Shown: positions 44,724-60,464, numbered from the stretch's first letter. The stretch is 64,000 nt of DNA from Sinohyriopsis cumingii (GCA_028554795.2 CM068829.1:132147325-132211324), one strand, 5' to 3'. Notes: a model not told the origin generated them from the sequence alone. Numbers and translations are program-made.

Positions 44724-44884
44724 CTTCTTTGTAGCTCCTCAATCTGACTTTCTCTGTGAGTAATTCTTTCCAATAGTTTGTCATAATCTTCTCTGAACAA
44801 AACCACCACATCTGGGTTAGTTTCTGTTCCTTTACTCCACTTATCTCGGGGTGGTGGGGTCGGTTCTTTCCTCTTTTGGTTCGC
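44724..44884 (-). CDS. Host gene exon 5 (coiled coil)
   Basis: 161-nt exon, acceptor CCACAG at 44886-44885, donor GTAGTT after 44724. Codes ANQKRKEPTPPPRDKWSKGT then FREDYDKLLERITHRESQIE, a coiled coil. Phase 0 in, split Arg codon out. Followed (downstream in the gene) by the 21.6-kb intron containing element 2. Confidence 0.7.
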
Positions 44885-45635
44885 CTGTGGAGAACAATCA
44901 AACTTTAAAACAAACTAAACCGAAGCTGCTAAAAGTAATGATATAATCTCCTGGGAATTGCGGTACATATTTACAACTGATGATGATATTTATTTATTTA
45001 TTTACTTATTTATTTGTATGTCTTCAGAACGGTTATATAACATTTTAGATATGCAAAAAAACTTCTCCAAACCGGCCACTTATGTACAGCAGCTAGAGGA
45101 CAGACAGGCCCATCCAAGCCATTGCAGTGTAAATCAAACCTCCCTAATTAAACCATCTCTCTAAACCAGCATAACATGTGGTTCCCAAAAGTCTTGAAAA
45201 AGTTTGAACATGTACTTCATATGCGATTATTTACCAAAAGTAAGGTCTTGTTCCGCAAATCTCACAAAGTGTCTCGAATGTCAAACTGAGAATATTTATC
45301 AACTTGTCATTCGTATAGCCACCGCTTGCCGATGGGAGTGGCTTTAACAAGGGGAATATAGATTCTTCGTGAGAATTTTTGTTTAAAACAAAAGTCTTTA
45401 AATGTTTATTTTAATGAAAAAGAGTGGGATATTGTTTGCAATGACATCATATTTTTACGTAAAATTTTGCATAATATGGGTAAACGTTTGAATTATGTAT
45501 CGGGCTCAGTCCACGTGATTATTAGAACTACGTGTAACATATTATAATCTAGTATAGTTCATTTAAAGCATGTACAGTAGCATGATTACCTTCATTCGGA
45601 CGGTATTTAAAACAAATATTTCAACAACAGCAGCA

Positions 45636-45680
45636 GCAATAATAATAATAATAATAACAATCATCATCATCATAATAATA
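45636..45680. repeat. (AAT)n/(CAT)n microsatellite in intron 4
   Basis: Short trinucleotide arrays just past the exon 4 donor, including (AAT)n and (ATC)n. Confidence 0.85.
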
Positions 45681-45706
45681 AAACATGTACTGGTACTGAC
45701 TCTTAC

Positions 45707-45902
45707 CTCCACGTCTTCAATCCTCCTTTGTAGGTGTTCTAGCTCTATACAGAGCTGGTTATATTCTCTGAGTGCCCCAGAGACCTCGTGCTGCGAGAGC
45801 ACGTCCCCGGCGTGCATTTTCTCTAGAACATATCCCAGCTTCTTCTTTTTCTTCCCGAAAAATGCAATGGTTCCGTTGACTAGTTTGACGGCCTCCCACA
45901 TC
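45707..45902 (-). CDS. Host gene exon 4
   Basis: 196-nt exon, acceptor TTTAG at 45904-45903 and donor GTAAGA after 45707. Codes MWEAVKLVNGTIAFFGKKKK and a coiled coil ELEHLQRRIEDVE. It takes up the split Arg codon from exon 3 and ends at a codon boundary. Confidence 0.7.
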
Positions 45903-45987
45903 CTAAAGTGCATATTCGTTTCAGAACAGATTATATCAATATTTTAAGAATTAACGGTGTGGATGCAACCTAAGAATGATCTATAAA

Positions 45988-46085
45988 TATTACTACTACT
46001 ACTACTACTACTACTACTAATAATAATAATAATAATAAGAAGAAGAAGAAGAAGAAGAATGAGCTGCTGCTGATGATGATGACGA
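45988..46085. repeat. (TAC)n-(AAT)n-(GAA)n compound microsatellite
   Basis: TAC, AAT, GAA and GAT trinucleotide arrays run in series. Confidence 0.85.
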
Positions 46086-46634
46086 CGATGGTGATAGCTG
46101 TACCGAAAACGAAGATGAACGAGTTGATGATTCTAAATATATTGTCGATAATTAAACAATTATCTCGTTTGTCAAACCTATTTGTTACGTTATCTCGTTG
46201 TCCCAGTTTATCTGGTTCAATAATGCATCTCCAAAGCCGTTTATACGTTTTCTTGTTGGTTTAAACATAGACAAGCTTTGAGACATGATTGATAAGACTC
46301 GTGTGTTTTAAATGTATGTTAATTATAAAGAGAAAATCTGGACAATTCACATTAGTCCGGGATGCTAACAGTTGTCATCAGAAACAAATGTCGGAACTGT
46401 TTTTGTGAGACAAGAATGAAACTTTTAGGCATCTAACTTAATTGTTTGCATTTGTGATGTAGACTCTCTCTCTCTCTCTCTTAATTTGTCTCAAAAAATA
46501 AAACAGGTATTTTATAACTTCCTGATAATTGTATTTTATTAATGAAAAAGGCAAAATCTGATGTTAATCATTTATATGTCAAATACTACGAGTTTGTCGT
46601 CATTCATTCTGCCTGAAAGCAAAAGATATCTGAC

Positions 46635-46747
46635 CTTTTCCATTCTGTATTGTGCAGACCATCCCGATACTCGTCAGCATCCTCTTGCTTAGGGTCATCA
46701 GTTTGAATCAGCCTGCCTTTGGAGATGGCTTCATGCTGTTGTTCTGT
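46635..46747 (-). CDS. Host gene exon 3
   Basis: 113-nt exon, acceptor TTGTAG at 46749-46748 and donor GTCAGA after 46635 (a weaker donor). Codes TEQQHEAISKGRLIQTDDPK and EYRDGLHNTEWK. Phase 0 in, two bases of an Arg codon out. Confidence 0.6.
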
Positions 46748-46889
46748 CTACAATGATTCACCCAATATTCAGATCAATCCTAATCGTTCTCTAAACCACA
46801 TGCTGCACATAGGTATTTAACATATTACGATTCTATCTTCTTATCCTAAGTAATCGAATAGATCGGAAACCAAAATGTTTGTAAAATTC

Positions 46890-47290
46890 AACAAATAATT
46901 TATTTCCCTTGAATCAAAGGTGAAAATGTAAAAGAAACTTATAGTGTTATGAATTCAATCACAGACATTTATAAATGTCTTACTACAAGTCCAAAAGCCT
47001 AAAGTGTTCCAAATAAATTTCAGTGGTGTTTCGAATGAATTCCAATCTTGAATGCGATGATATACCTTGAATATGTCTACGTGCTAACAGTCTTGATATA
47101 TCACAATGATATAATCTAGAACGAATTTAAATTAAATTACAATAATCTCCACATAATGATTTAGTCCGAAAAGTCAATGAGCATTGTATAATTCCAATGA
47201 GTAATTTCAATAAATAAATACTCTCAAATTATAACTAAATACAAGTAAAAGACTGATTCAACTATAGATGTTAAGATAGGAACGAATACT
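46890..47290. repeat. Dispersed repeat copy 2
   Basis: Related to 23280-23640, another intron of the same gene. It shares the ACAAGTCCAAA phrase and flanking TTAGTCC and AAATTATA phrases. Unclassified. Confidence 0.5.
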
Positions 47291-47299
47291 CATGACGTA

Positions 47300-48990
47300 A
47301 ACAATCCTAATATATAAACCTAAGACACAATAAGTGAACCAGGATGAGGGTCAAAGTACATTTCCAGAATATTTTAAGTTGTAACAAGGTTAGGTCCCTT
47401 ACTAAAATTTGAGAAAAGAATATAACAAATACAGACCAGGAATTTCCGAGGGGAAAACCGATATCCTGAACTCAGATGCAAGTAAACATGTTTATAAAAA
47501 TGACATTAGTCCGGTAGGTTCAAACGTCTGTCCTCAATTATTGACAAAAGGCAATCAAATAATACAAAATCAATACGCATAACAAACATTAAAATCCTAA
47601 CTTCTAATCCGACCCAAATGTAGCACGTTATAAGTGACCCTGAGACCAAGATCTTCTCAGATCAAATGAGGTGTGAAAATCTTGGACTTTTTTGTCAATC
47701 TTAAATAGAACTACGTTGTAGCCTGATTACCCTCTCTTTACAACCACTCGACATTGATAGGTGATCAGTTTGATTCCTATTTCACATATCAATTAATTTG
47801 TAAGAAACTACTATGGCCACAGTGACAAACAAAACCACAATGAAGTGCAACTGTACTCGATGGCAGCTATAATCAGACTTAGCTTAAGCAGTATACGCTC
47901 CATGTTACAATAGCATCTCAACCTTTAAGGTCGGTATGAACGTTAAATCGATTGATAGGCTCATTTTCTGCAGCTTCATCAACAGTACTCACAGACCTTT
48001 TATATTTTGTTGGTCTTTAAATATATACAAGATGCAGTGAAAGACAGAGTATCAAACAACAGCATCAGAAGAGGAGTATGACTAAAAGATACACAAAAAG
48101 AATAGATTCATAAAAAGAAAATACAGGAGAAAGTATATACACGTATGTTAGGTCGCATGAGTCACAACTATTACACCCTGTGTACTGATGACATACGGTT
48201 CGTTGGGTGGTGTTTAGCGGTACTTTCAAACACTGACTGTATAATAGCGAGGCAATGTGAACCTTTACCAGGTTCTTACCGAGGTAGATGACAGTGGCTG
48301 GCCTGTCGTATTCAAACCTGAACTCTTTGCTTTACAAGCCAAAACGCTCTATCAACAGAGCGACCGCAGCTCCAATATAACTTGATTTCTTTTTTTCTTC
48401 TTTTTTTTTACGGCATACATACAGTTAGTGCCGGGAAATTAGGGTTAAGTGTCTAACCCGAAGTCACACCCACAGTAGCCATCATGGTTTCCTCCAATCG
48501 TAGGATTCGAAACCCGTACCATTTAGGTTGCGAGTCCGGCACGCTAACGGCTTCCAGACAGACAGTATGAAAACGTACCAAGATATATAAACCATCGAGA
48601 CAGGTAGGTACTTCTAGGAAATAAATATACGTGGACAAGTTAAGTGGAGGGGAACAGAAGGAAGAGAGAGCACTTTGCAATTGAGACACGCATGAAGAAA
48701 ATGCTAATAAGATGGCCAAATAGAAATAGACAAGGCATTAGATGAAAACAATTTGGACACCGAAGGGAATATTACGTACACTACACGCTTGTCTGAGCCA
48801 TTAAACGTTCTAACATTACGTGTTGCACCAGTGACACAAAACAAATAGTTCCAAACACGTTTAATAAAAGGATACTGAAGAAATGACGGAATTTGGACGC
48901 CTACAAAAGAACAATTATAACTTTATTGTCAAATTTGACGCACTAGATTATTTTATGGATACAAAGAGCATTCAACCAAAATAATATGAA
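47300..48990. other. Host intron 2, no gene seen
   Basis: AT-rich. It includes a tRNA-related SINE-like fragment near 48290-48370 (minus-strand box B-like sequence) and another near 48470-48560. No coding frame of substance. Confidence 0.4.
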
Positions 48991-49000
48991 TATACTATAC

Positions 49001-49068
49001 CTCTTCTTCGTCCTTTTTCTTTTCCGCTTTTCCTTTCCTGACATCTTTTCTGGCAGCCATGAGATATG
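49001..49068 (-). CDS. Host gene exon 2
   Basis: 68-nt exon, acceptor CTATAG at 49070-49069 and donor GTATAG after 49001. Codes LMAARKDVRKGKAEKKKDEEE. It contains an in-frame ATG that could serve as an alternative start if exon 1 is not used. The phase fits exon 1 (one base in, two completing the codon). Confidence 0.6.
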
Positions 49069-49637
49069 CTATAGATGATATATTAGCTGACAAATAGAGC
49101 AATACATATCGTATTGGCAATAAAAGGAAGTAAATTGATTACAATTGTTTAAGGATCGGTTCCATGAGGGTTTGCTTTGCAATCGGTTAAAGCGAAATTG
49201 CTCTACGTTTCTCCATAAAGTGCTTGTTCATGCCCAACGTTTGTTTCAACGCATCAAGTAATTTCAATAGAGTTAATTATGATTCTTCGTTGCCTTTTGG
49301 TTTATGATCAGAGTTTCACCTTACACTATTCTACATATATATAGATCTGTTCAACCGAAGAGACACATCTGCTTTAACAACAAACCCTACTGACAACAGA
49401 CAACCTTCTAATTCGATACGAGTCTTGACGTATTTCCTCCAACGGGGTGATTTTCCGTTTTACAGGTATATTTGCATAAAATTGACACGAATTAGAGTCC
49501 AATATCACCAACTCTTAAAAGAATAGATTTTGTCAGATAATGTTCAGACACATGTCCCCCTGAGTCGTGGGTTTTAGAAGGTTTCAGAAGGGTTCTAGAA
49601 AACGTTAACCGTATCGATCAGTTTTTGCATATATTAC

Positions 49638-49830
49638 TTTCAGTCGAAACAGAATGATAAAGATCAAAAGCATCTAATTGTCCGGAGATCGGAGTGGGTG
49701 GGGCGATGTGCAATGTCTCTTCGCAGAGGAGGGGGATGGGCTGGTTGTGGAGTCCGAACTTAGGTATATCATCGTATTTGTTTATGTACCGCCCATTTAG
49801 GTCCGTTGATGGAAGATCAATAGGTGTCAT
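49638..49830 (-). CDS. Host gene exon 1 (probable first coding exon)
   Basis: 193 nt from ATG at 49828-49830, with a stop directly upstream in frame (TAA then ATG), ending before GTAATA. Codes MTPIDLPSTDLNGRYINKYD, then a proline-rich segment LLCEETLHIAPPTPISGQLD. The phase (one base left over) fits exon 2. No clear promoter found upstream. This exon is the weakest of the chain. Confidence 0.45.
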
Positions 49831-50163
49831 TTAATGAAATGCGCAATGCATGACTGGGCAATTTTTTCAGATTATCTCAGATGAATATGTTCTTGATTAA
49901 ATATATAGTTTGTAATTCCCTAGTCTAAACAAAGGACAAAAAATGAGAGAATTTCATATCGAACTCTACACATTTGTTTACAGCATAATTTATACTATGA
50001 ATTAGGCTATACTAACCAGTACTGGTACTTACAAGTAACGAGGGAATTAAATAATTACACAAATTAATATTTTTTCTTTGACATATTTGGGTACATTTTT
50101 GGGACTCTTTCCGGTACATTCCGATTCGGTATAATATAATTCACGTCCCCACCTCCAAGTCTA

Positions 50164-50167
<4 letters not shown>

Positions 50168-50204
<37 letters not shown>
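50168..50204. repeat. (GA)n microsatellite
   Basis: About 18 uninterrupted GA units. Confidence 0.95.
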
Positions 50205-50206
<2 letters not shown>

Positions 50207-50413
50207 TCAATAGACATCCAGAGAAAAACCAAGATATAGTTTTGAATTGACAAATACACATATATTCGATAACGTTGCATATGGAACCCAGATAATTCTG
50301 CGACTCTTTATTTAATGCCGTGGCCCATCTTCTGTGGTAACAAACGTTATGAGCAAAAATATGCACATTCTTCGTTTTAATAATTGGCAAGATGCATAAC
50401 CCTTTTCCAAAGC

Positions 50414-50430
50414 GTGTGTGTGTGTGTGTA

Positions 50431-50473
<43 letters not shown>

Positions 50474-50504
50474 AAGAAGAGAGAGAGAGAGAGAGAGAGA
50501 GAGA
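50414..50504. repeat. (GT)n-(GA)n microsatellite next to SINE
   Basis: GT array with one GTAT interruption, then GA array. It lies immediately 5' of the SINE at 50517, as also happens at 63617 and at 55973; probably the SINE's simple-repeat tail. Confidence 0.9.
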
Positions 50505-50516
50505 CTTTTAACCTAT

Positions 50517-50762
50517 TTCTGACAATTTTTCAGCTACGATGTCTGCGGTGTGAGAGTCTAGCACTGGGGTATCATGTTCCACTCAGTCACATTATCCTGA
50601 CACCAGGCCGACCAGTCCTAACACTGACCTCTTAATGATGAGCGCCCAGCGAGGCAGCTGCTAGTACCATTTTAGGTCTTTGGTATGACTCGGCCGGGTT
50701 TCGAACTCGCGACCTCCCACATCGGAGGCGGACGCTCTAACCACTAAGCCGACAGAGCGGTC
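50517..50762 (-). mobile_element. tRNA-derived SINE (family 2), copy 1
   Basis: On the minus strand: TCTGTCGGCTTAGTGGTTAG (box A), GCGAGTTCGAAACCCGG (box B), then a body with GCTGCCTCGCTGGGCGCTCA and AGTCATACCAAAGACCTAAA. The 3' end is a (GA/GT)n repeat. Other copies are at 55987 and 63675. The conserved central body resembles SINEs widespread in bivalves (recalled). Confidence 0.75.
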
Positions 50763-54655
<3,893 letters not shown>

Positions 54656-54937
54656 CATAGAAATAGCGGACCTCACTTAATATCCCCAAAATGTTTTGTT
54701 GTAGATACCAACAGTATATATGCTCAAAATGTGTTACCAATAGAACAGCAAGAGGAAGGCATAGATGTTTTACAATAAAGCCGAGTATATAATATACTCA
54801 TTCATGCGCGCGCTGGGGATGCCTCGTCCAAAACGAGTTGCACAAAGTAAATATTAAAATGTAATTGAAGGCTTCATATTGAATTTCAATGTTGATGTGA
54901 ATTTTGCCTAAGGCAGTGCATGTCAATAAATTATTGG

Positions 54938-55178
54938 ATCTCGAGTGGTCTAAAGCGCTCTCCGTTCTGGATCACTGCCATCTCACCGCTGTCTTTGTGG
55001 GTTCGAATCTCCAGCTCGGCTAACGCTGGTACATGAGAAAGCTTGCCAGTAGCTTCTCGTGGGTCGGTGGTTCTTCCCGGGGTTTTCCAGGGTTCTTCCT
55101 CTATGATTTATACTGGCCGCCATGTATAGCCTATACTGTACTGAAAAATGGCGTTAAACCCTGCAACAACAAAAACAG
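54938..55178 (+). mobile_element. tRNA-derived SINE (family 3), copy 1
   Basis: Box A-like GAGTGGTCTAAAGCGCTC and box B-like GTGGGTTCGAATCTCC, body with GGTTCTTCCCGGGGTTTTCC and TGGCGTTAAACCCTGCAACA, A-rich end. Same family as 58572-58823 (opposite strand). A truncated head follows at 55186-55226. Confidence 0.75.
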
Positions 55179-55185
55179 GGGTCCC

Positions 55186-55226
55186 AAGTGACCAAGTGGT
55201 CTAAAGCGCTCTCCGCTAACCTGAGA
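55186..55226 (+). mobile_element. Truncated SINE (family 3) head
   Basis: CCAAGTGGTCTAAAGCGCTC only, directly after the full copy at 54938. Confidence 0.6.
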
Positions 55227-55359
55227 TATCACATAAAATGGCGACGATTCAAAAAGAAACATACAAGTGTATCAGGTAAAACTATCTAAAGAAAACTGGC
55301 TTGGTTGTGTCGGTTTTAACGGCCCTTTTAACACACTAAGGACTACGTCATGTTGAGAA

Positions 55360-55485
55360 AAACGGAGTCAAGTGGCCCATCCAAGGCCACACCAAGGCAG
55401 CCGATTCAGGTTGGCCTGGGCGGGAGTCCAACTCACTACCTTTGGATAACGAGACTGACACTCTACCAAATGAGCTACCGTTTCT
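55360..55485 (-). mobile_element. tRNA-derived SINE (family 4) fragment
   Basis: Minus strand GGTAGCTCATTTGGTAGAGT (box A) and GTAGTGAGTTGGACTCCC (box B) at tRNA distance, then a body ending in GGATGGGCCACTTGACTCC. It resembles a tRNA-like head; not a tRNA gene. Confidence 0.55.
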
Positions 55486-55522
55486 ACCTGTTTATAAGAG
55501 TCAAAATATTTGTACTTATTTA

Positions 55523-55572
55523 TAATAATAATAATAATAATAATAACAATAACAATAATAATAATAATAATG
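55523..55572. repeat. (AAT)n microsatellite
   Basis: AAT array with two AAC interruptions. Confidence 0.9.
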
Positions 55573-55986
55573 AAGACTTTGTATAGCGCCTAATCTTTAG
55601 AGGCTCTAAGCGCTTTACAACATTAGACAACACCTATAGCATAAAAAACATATATAATGATATTATTCATAAAGAAAAGTACCATGAAATTAAAAAACAT
55701 AAAAACATGCTGTAAATATTTAAGGTAGGGAACATTATTAGGTCTTTAAGTTTGTTCTTACAGTCGCAATATGTGAGCTTTAAGAGCACTCTTGAATGGG
55801 ATCACTGTGTATTTGTGTCTAAGTTCAGTGGGCAATTCATTCCACGTTGCCGGGTCCTGGTATGCAAAAGAACGTTGTCCAAATGACTTCATTTTCGTAG
55901 TGGGAATAATCATTGTCAGAAGAGGAGTGTACCATACTAGTTATGGTAGTAAATTTCATGTATGTGAATGTGTGTGTGTGTGTGTG

Positions 55987-56252
55987 ATTATAATTCATAA
56001 CGCAGCTTTTACAATTTTTCAGTCATATCGCTGCGATGTCTGCAGTGAAGCAGTTTATGGTGATGTCTAGCACTAGGGCATCATGTAGCAGATAAGTGGC
56101 GTCATGTCCCACTCAATCACATTATTCTGACACCAGGGCGGCCAGTCCTCACTAACCTCTTAATGCTGAGCGCCTAGAGAGGCAGCTGCTAGCACCATTT
56201 TTTTTATAAGTCTTTGGTATGACTCAGCCGGGGTTCAAACCCGCGACCTCAG
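55987..56252 (-). mobile_element. tRNA-derived SINE (family 2), copy 2
   Basis: Body matches copy 1: CCAGTCCTCACTAACCTC, TTAATGCTGAGCGCC, GAGGCAGCTGCTAGCACC and AAGTCTTTGGTATGACTC on the plus strand. The tRNA head is truncated after GGGTTCAAACCCGCG. Confidence 0.7.
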
Positions 56253-57223
56253 CAAATTGTATAACACATATATCTCCATAGGTATCTCAGTGACTATATC
56301 ATTATGCATAGTAGTTTTTTTAATACCGCATATCTACATCCAGTTCATAGAATAGTGAAACAAAAGAAATATTAAATTCAAATATTAATCTACCACATCA
56401 ATCTATCCATCCATATAATTGATTCACCCATATAGTAACCACTAATATTTATAACTGCGTTTATTATTTCATGTACACTCACATAAAAATGCAAGCATTT
56501 ACATTAGAGTCCAACAAAAAACGTAGGTAAAATGTTAGAACACTGCACAATATGATTATTATTAAGCAACTGTCAAAATGGCAACTCAGCTTCTAATTAA
56601 TATAGTTTAATCATGTGATAATGCACACAAGCTAGCATGTGTTTCCCGTTGAAATATTTAATTTGGAGATGCAGGCAGTTCTCCAGGTCTTTAATAAATA
56701 TAAATTCAACATAACCTCGACCTCACAAGGTCAAGAAAAGGAATAAACTTTTTGTCAATATGTTGGACACTCTGTCATGTATTTCAATGTTTCTAGCTAA
56801 AAAAAATGAATGAAATATGAATATCGATAACCGTCATTTTTAATTTCACGTATCTCTTACTGCGCATGTCAAAAATAGTTTAAGACAAAGTTAGCTTACT
56901 GTGACATCCGTTAATGTATTTTGGAAAGGAAAAAAAGTGAAAAGAGAGAGCATCCTAGATATATCATACAAGGGAATCTTCGAATTGTTAGTGTGGTTAA
57001 CCTCATTTCTAGTGAAATGTACAATTTATTAACCTTGTGCTTAATTAGGGCACTTCCACTGGTTGTTTAGTTGTGAAGAAAACCTCTGCACGTGTAGCCA
57101 TGCCTTCGTCTGCTAAGCATTATTCTTAATGGATCCCACCGGAAGTGAAAACGATTCTATATGCTGAGAAAATGACTTTTGCGTGTATCATATGACTAAT
57201 TGGTGGAATTGTAAATGAAGCTA
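56253..57223. other. Intergenic, AT-rich, no gene seen
   Basis: Downstream of the upstream Mieap-like gene. No coding, RNA gene or repeat array recognised. A poly-A signal for that gene would be expected here, but I cannot pick one confidently. Confidence 0.4.
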
Positions 57224-57507
57224 TCATGTCACCGTAACAACTATCCCTTTGGCAAAAACATGCCCGCCATCGTGTGACGTTACAGCAGGCCAGATCGTCC
57301 AATCCACAGTCTTGCCACCTTTTGATTTAACATGGAAATAGTCTGATTTTAGATTATCTCCCTTGGGCAGCCAAAAAATGGTCATGGGTGGATCCTGAAC
57401 ACTCATTAGCCACACTAAGGCGATTGTCACTTGCACAAAAATGCTGACATCATCGTTATAATGCTGAACGTCGAAAATTCCAGGAATGCGCTCTTTAATG
57501 AATTTCT
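57224..57507 (-). CDS. Last exon of upstream Mieap-like gene
   Basis: 284-nt exon with acceptor TTTGCAG at 57509-57508 and a stop at its end. Codes FIKERIPGIFDVQHYNDDVS, IALVWLMSVQDPPMTIFWLP and WPAVTSHDGGHVFAKGIVV. The WLMxxQDPPM and WPAxxxHxGGxxxAKGI patterns fit the C-terminal end of Mieap/SPATA18-like proteins, by recalled family features. It is upstream of and parallel to the interrupted gene at 388-49830, suggesting a tandem cluster. A KAYKAAS-like exon equal to exon 7 of that gene was not found. Confidence 0.6.
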
Positions 57508-58095
57508 GCAAATATAAAAAGACAAGTACGCAAAATATTTTATATTAACGAATATGAATACATGGATGAAAGTTTGATTTTGCCTGTGTACAAGATTGAA
57601 AACTGGAAATGTGCTAAAAAAATGTGCCCCCCCCCCCAATATTTTCTTTGCAATGTTTGAATTTCTTGAAAAACTGACTGAAACACAAAATTAATAAAGC
57701 ATAAAACTATAGGTTACTGTTAAAAAATTTCTACGAGAGCGTTTTACCAAGATGCATCCACTCACAAAGCTGTATCACACTCAGGCAGCAGTAGGCTGTA
57801 AAAAGTGAAATGAGAAACTTAATCATGGCCATATAAATTTGTAATATAGGCCGCGAGGACTTGCATTTGGAGATTGGGTGTTCAACTAAACGAGAGCCGT
57901 TCTCATACACTCAATTGACCCGGCTGCAAAACTGTATGCTAAACTGAAGTAATTATTAAACACAACCATGGCATGACTGACGGGTCTTTGGTTCAAATGA
58001 CAGAGGGACGGGGCGACAACAATATACTCCTTCCACATTTGCAGCGCGGCCTAACAAAGAGAAGCAACAGTCCAATGTATCTCAAACGAGACACT
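57508..58095. other. Intron of the upstream gene, no exon seen
   Basis: Contains a C-run near 57627-57637. Possible small exon at about 57755-57800 (acceptor TTTTTACAG, donor GTAAAA), but too short to support. Confidence 0.35.
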
Positions 58096-58910
58096 AAACT
58101 ACAACGGTACTATCTGAAGATGGATATGTCATATGTGAACTATGTGGATCACCTTTTTTTAGAAGGATATCGTGCCATATATAAAATTCATGGATCACTA
58201 TCTGTAGACTGATACAGTGCTATAAATAAAAAACGTAGATCACTATTTGTAGATTGATATCATGCCATATATAAAATACGTGGATCACTATTTGTAGGTT
58301 GATACAATGCTATATATAAAATACGTGGATCACTATTTGTAGATTGATATCATGCCATATATAAAATACGTGGATCACTGTTTGTTGATTGATATCATGG
58401 CATATATAAAATACGTGGAACACTATTTGTAGATTCATATCATGTCACATATAAAATACGTGGATCGCTATTTGTAGATGGATATCGTGCTATAAATAAA
58501 ATACGTAGATCACTATTTGGAGATTGATATCATGCCATATATAAATTACGTGGATCACTATTTGTAGATTGTTGTTGTTGTTGTTTTAGGGTTTAACGCC
58601 ATTTTTCAGCACACGATAGGCTATACATGGCGGCCAGTATTAATGGTGGAGGAAGAACCCGGGAAAACCCCGGAAAGAACCACCGACCCACGAGAAACTA
58701 CTGGCAAGCTTTCTCACATACCCACATAGGCTGAATCCGAGACTCGAACCCACGCAGACAGAGGTGAGATGGCAGTGATCTGTAACGGAGAACGCTTTAG
58801 ACCACTCGGCCACTCAGGGCCCCATTTGTAGATTGATATCATGCCATATATAAAATACGTGGATCACTATTTGTAGATGGATATAATGCTATAAATGAAA
58901 TATGTGGAGA
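58096..58910. repeat. 45-bp satellite array, 11 or more units, interrupted by a SINE
   Basis: Units of 45 bp: CATATATAAAATACGTGGAT, then CACTATTTGTAGATTGATAT, then CATGC. The array runs from about 58140 to 58570 and resumes at 58824, where the SINE inserted. Units differ by point changes, with higher identity in the middle. Confidence 0.9.
58572..58823 (-). mobile_element. tRNA-derived SINE (family 3), copy 2, with target duplication
   Basis: Reverse of 54938-55178, including GGTTTAACGCCATTTTTCAG and CCGGGAAAACCCCGG-like sequence. The 12-bp ATTTGTAGATTG occurs on both sides (58560-58571, 58824-58835) and is part of the satellite unit. So it inserted into a pre-existing array and duplicated 12 bp, as in LINE-mediated retrotransposition. 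A TTG repeat forms its tail. Confidence 0.85.
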
Positions 58911-59048
58911 AGAAATGATCTTAAAATTTTGAAATATACTAAAACTCTGAACTCCGTGCACTTTTAGCTATAAATATCCAACCAACAATTGGCGACACCT
59001 ACACCTGTCAATTGCAACGCTAGCGTGGGATTTCAATCAATACCAATA

Positions 59049-59050
<2 letters not shown>

Positions 59051-59111
<61 letters not shown>

Positions 59112-59117
59112 GACTGG

Positions 59118-59158
<41 letters not shown>
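59051..59158. repeat. (CT)n followed by (TA)n microsatellite
   Basis: CT array 59051-59107, then TA array 59121-59158 after a short interruption. Confidence 0.95.
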
Positions 59159-59162
<4 letters not shown>

Positions 59163-59394
59163 CATACATGTACATAAATGTTTCTATATCATGCTTTCTC
59201 TCCAGGTCAATATGTCAGTCATTGGTATCAGGAGTAGATAAGACAGTGCTGGAGTGTGCTGATATCAATCGTTGTTAAGACCCGTTGCTTCAGCCCTCAT
59301 TTATCATTCCCTTCATATATTTATGAGTATATGAACATATAATGTGTCTGCTAAAAAAAGTAATAGATTTGCTCCATACAAATATGCTAAATAT

Positions 59395-59585
59395 GCTAAA
59401 GCTCACCCAAATAACCTAATGGACCACACAAATAACCTCATACTCAAAACAAATAACCTAATGTTCAATACAAATAACTTAATGCTCATACATAAACGTA
59501 ATGCTTATACAAATAACTTAATGCTCATACATAAACGTAATGCTTATACAAATGACTTAATGCTCCATACAAATAACCTAAATCC
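59395..59585. repeat. Short tandem repeat AATAACNTAATGCTC-type
   Basis: Units of about 18-24 bp built on ACAAATAACCTAATG and ACATAAACGTAATGCTTAT. The repeated Asn-Asn-Leu-Met open frame in it has no other support. Confidence 0.7.
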
Positions 59586-59618
59586 TCCAAAAAACTACTG
59601 CAAACCCTTGCAGATTAC

Positions 59619-59721
59619 CTCCTGGACAGCTGGTATGGATGCGGCCGCATTCAGACATCTATAACTGATAACATGCTGAACTCCTTGCTTCAGAGACGGT
59701 TCATTCTGGATAGCATTTAGC
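59619..59721 (-). CDS. Possible exon of the upstream gene (103 nt)
   Basis: Minus strand with acceptor TTGCAG (59723-59722) and donor GTAATC after 59619. Codes LNAIQNEPSLKQGVQHVISY and CLNAAASIPAVQE. An additional open frame, 59779-59964 (SFETQHLYDPEKKRVLAKCA), lies upstream, but no clear acceptor was found for it. Weak support, by splice signals only. Confidence 0.25.
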
Positions 59722-60098
59722 TGCAATTAAACGGGTTATTGTATTTTGTTATAAATCCAACATGATCTCTGCTGACCGTCAAAGATACGATGTCCTTAAT
59801 CCCCCCCACCACCACCCGATTACAGGATATAATTCTAAATCAAGGTCAATATAGCCTTTAAGAAGCATGTCCGTGATGTATTGTGCACATTTTGCTAGTA
59901 CTCGTTTCTTTTCGGGATCGTACAAGTGTTGAGTTTCAAACGATTGGTCGAACACGAGAGACAATTTTTAATTTGCGGGCAACACCTAGGATACCAAATT
60001 CTTCACTCTGATGGTACGAAAATTGTTGTAACTTAAATAAAAAAACTGAAAAAAGTTATAAATAGGTGATACATACACGCACGCACTCACACACGCTA

Positions 60099-60375
60099 AC
60101 ATACATACATACATACGTACATACATACCTACCTACCTACCTGCATGCATACACACACACACACACACATACATACATACATACATACATACATACGTAC
60201 GTACGTACGTACGTACATACATACCTAAATTCTACCTACCTACCTACCTACATGCATGCATACACACACACACACACATACATACATACATACATACATA
60301 CATACATACATACATACATACATACATACATACATACATACGTACGTACATACATACCTACCTACCTACATGCAT

Positions 60376-60464
<89 letters not shown>

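Larger units (their letters stand above)
49831..50516. other. Intergenic region, no gene seen
   Basis: Upstream of the host gene. It holds the microsatellites at 50168 and 50414; no promoter motif stands out. Confidence 0.4.

Noticed and set aside
58140..58570. CRISPR array
   Set aside because: Contiguous 45-bp units without unique spacers, in a eukaryotic context: a satellite.
59344..59664. 106-codon frame with Asn-Asn-Leu-Met repeats
   Set aside because: Tracks a short tandem DNA repeat; no start context, homology or splice evidence.
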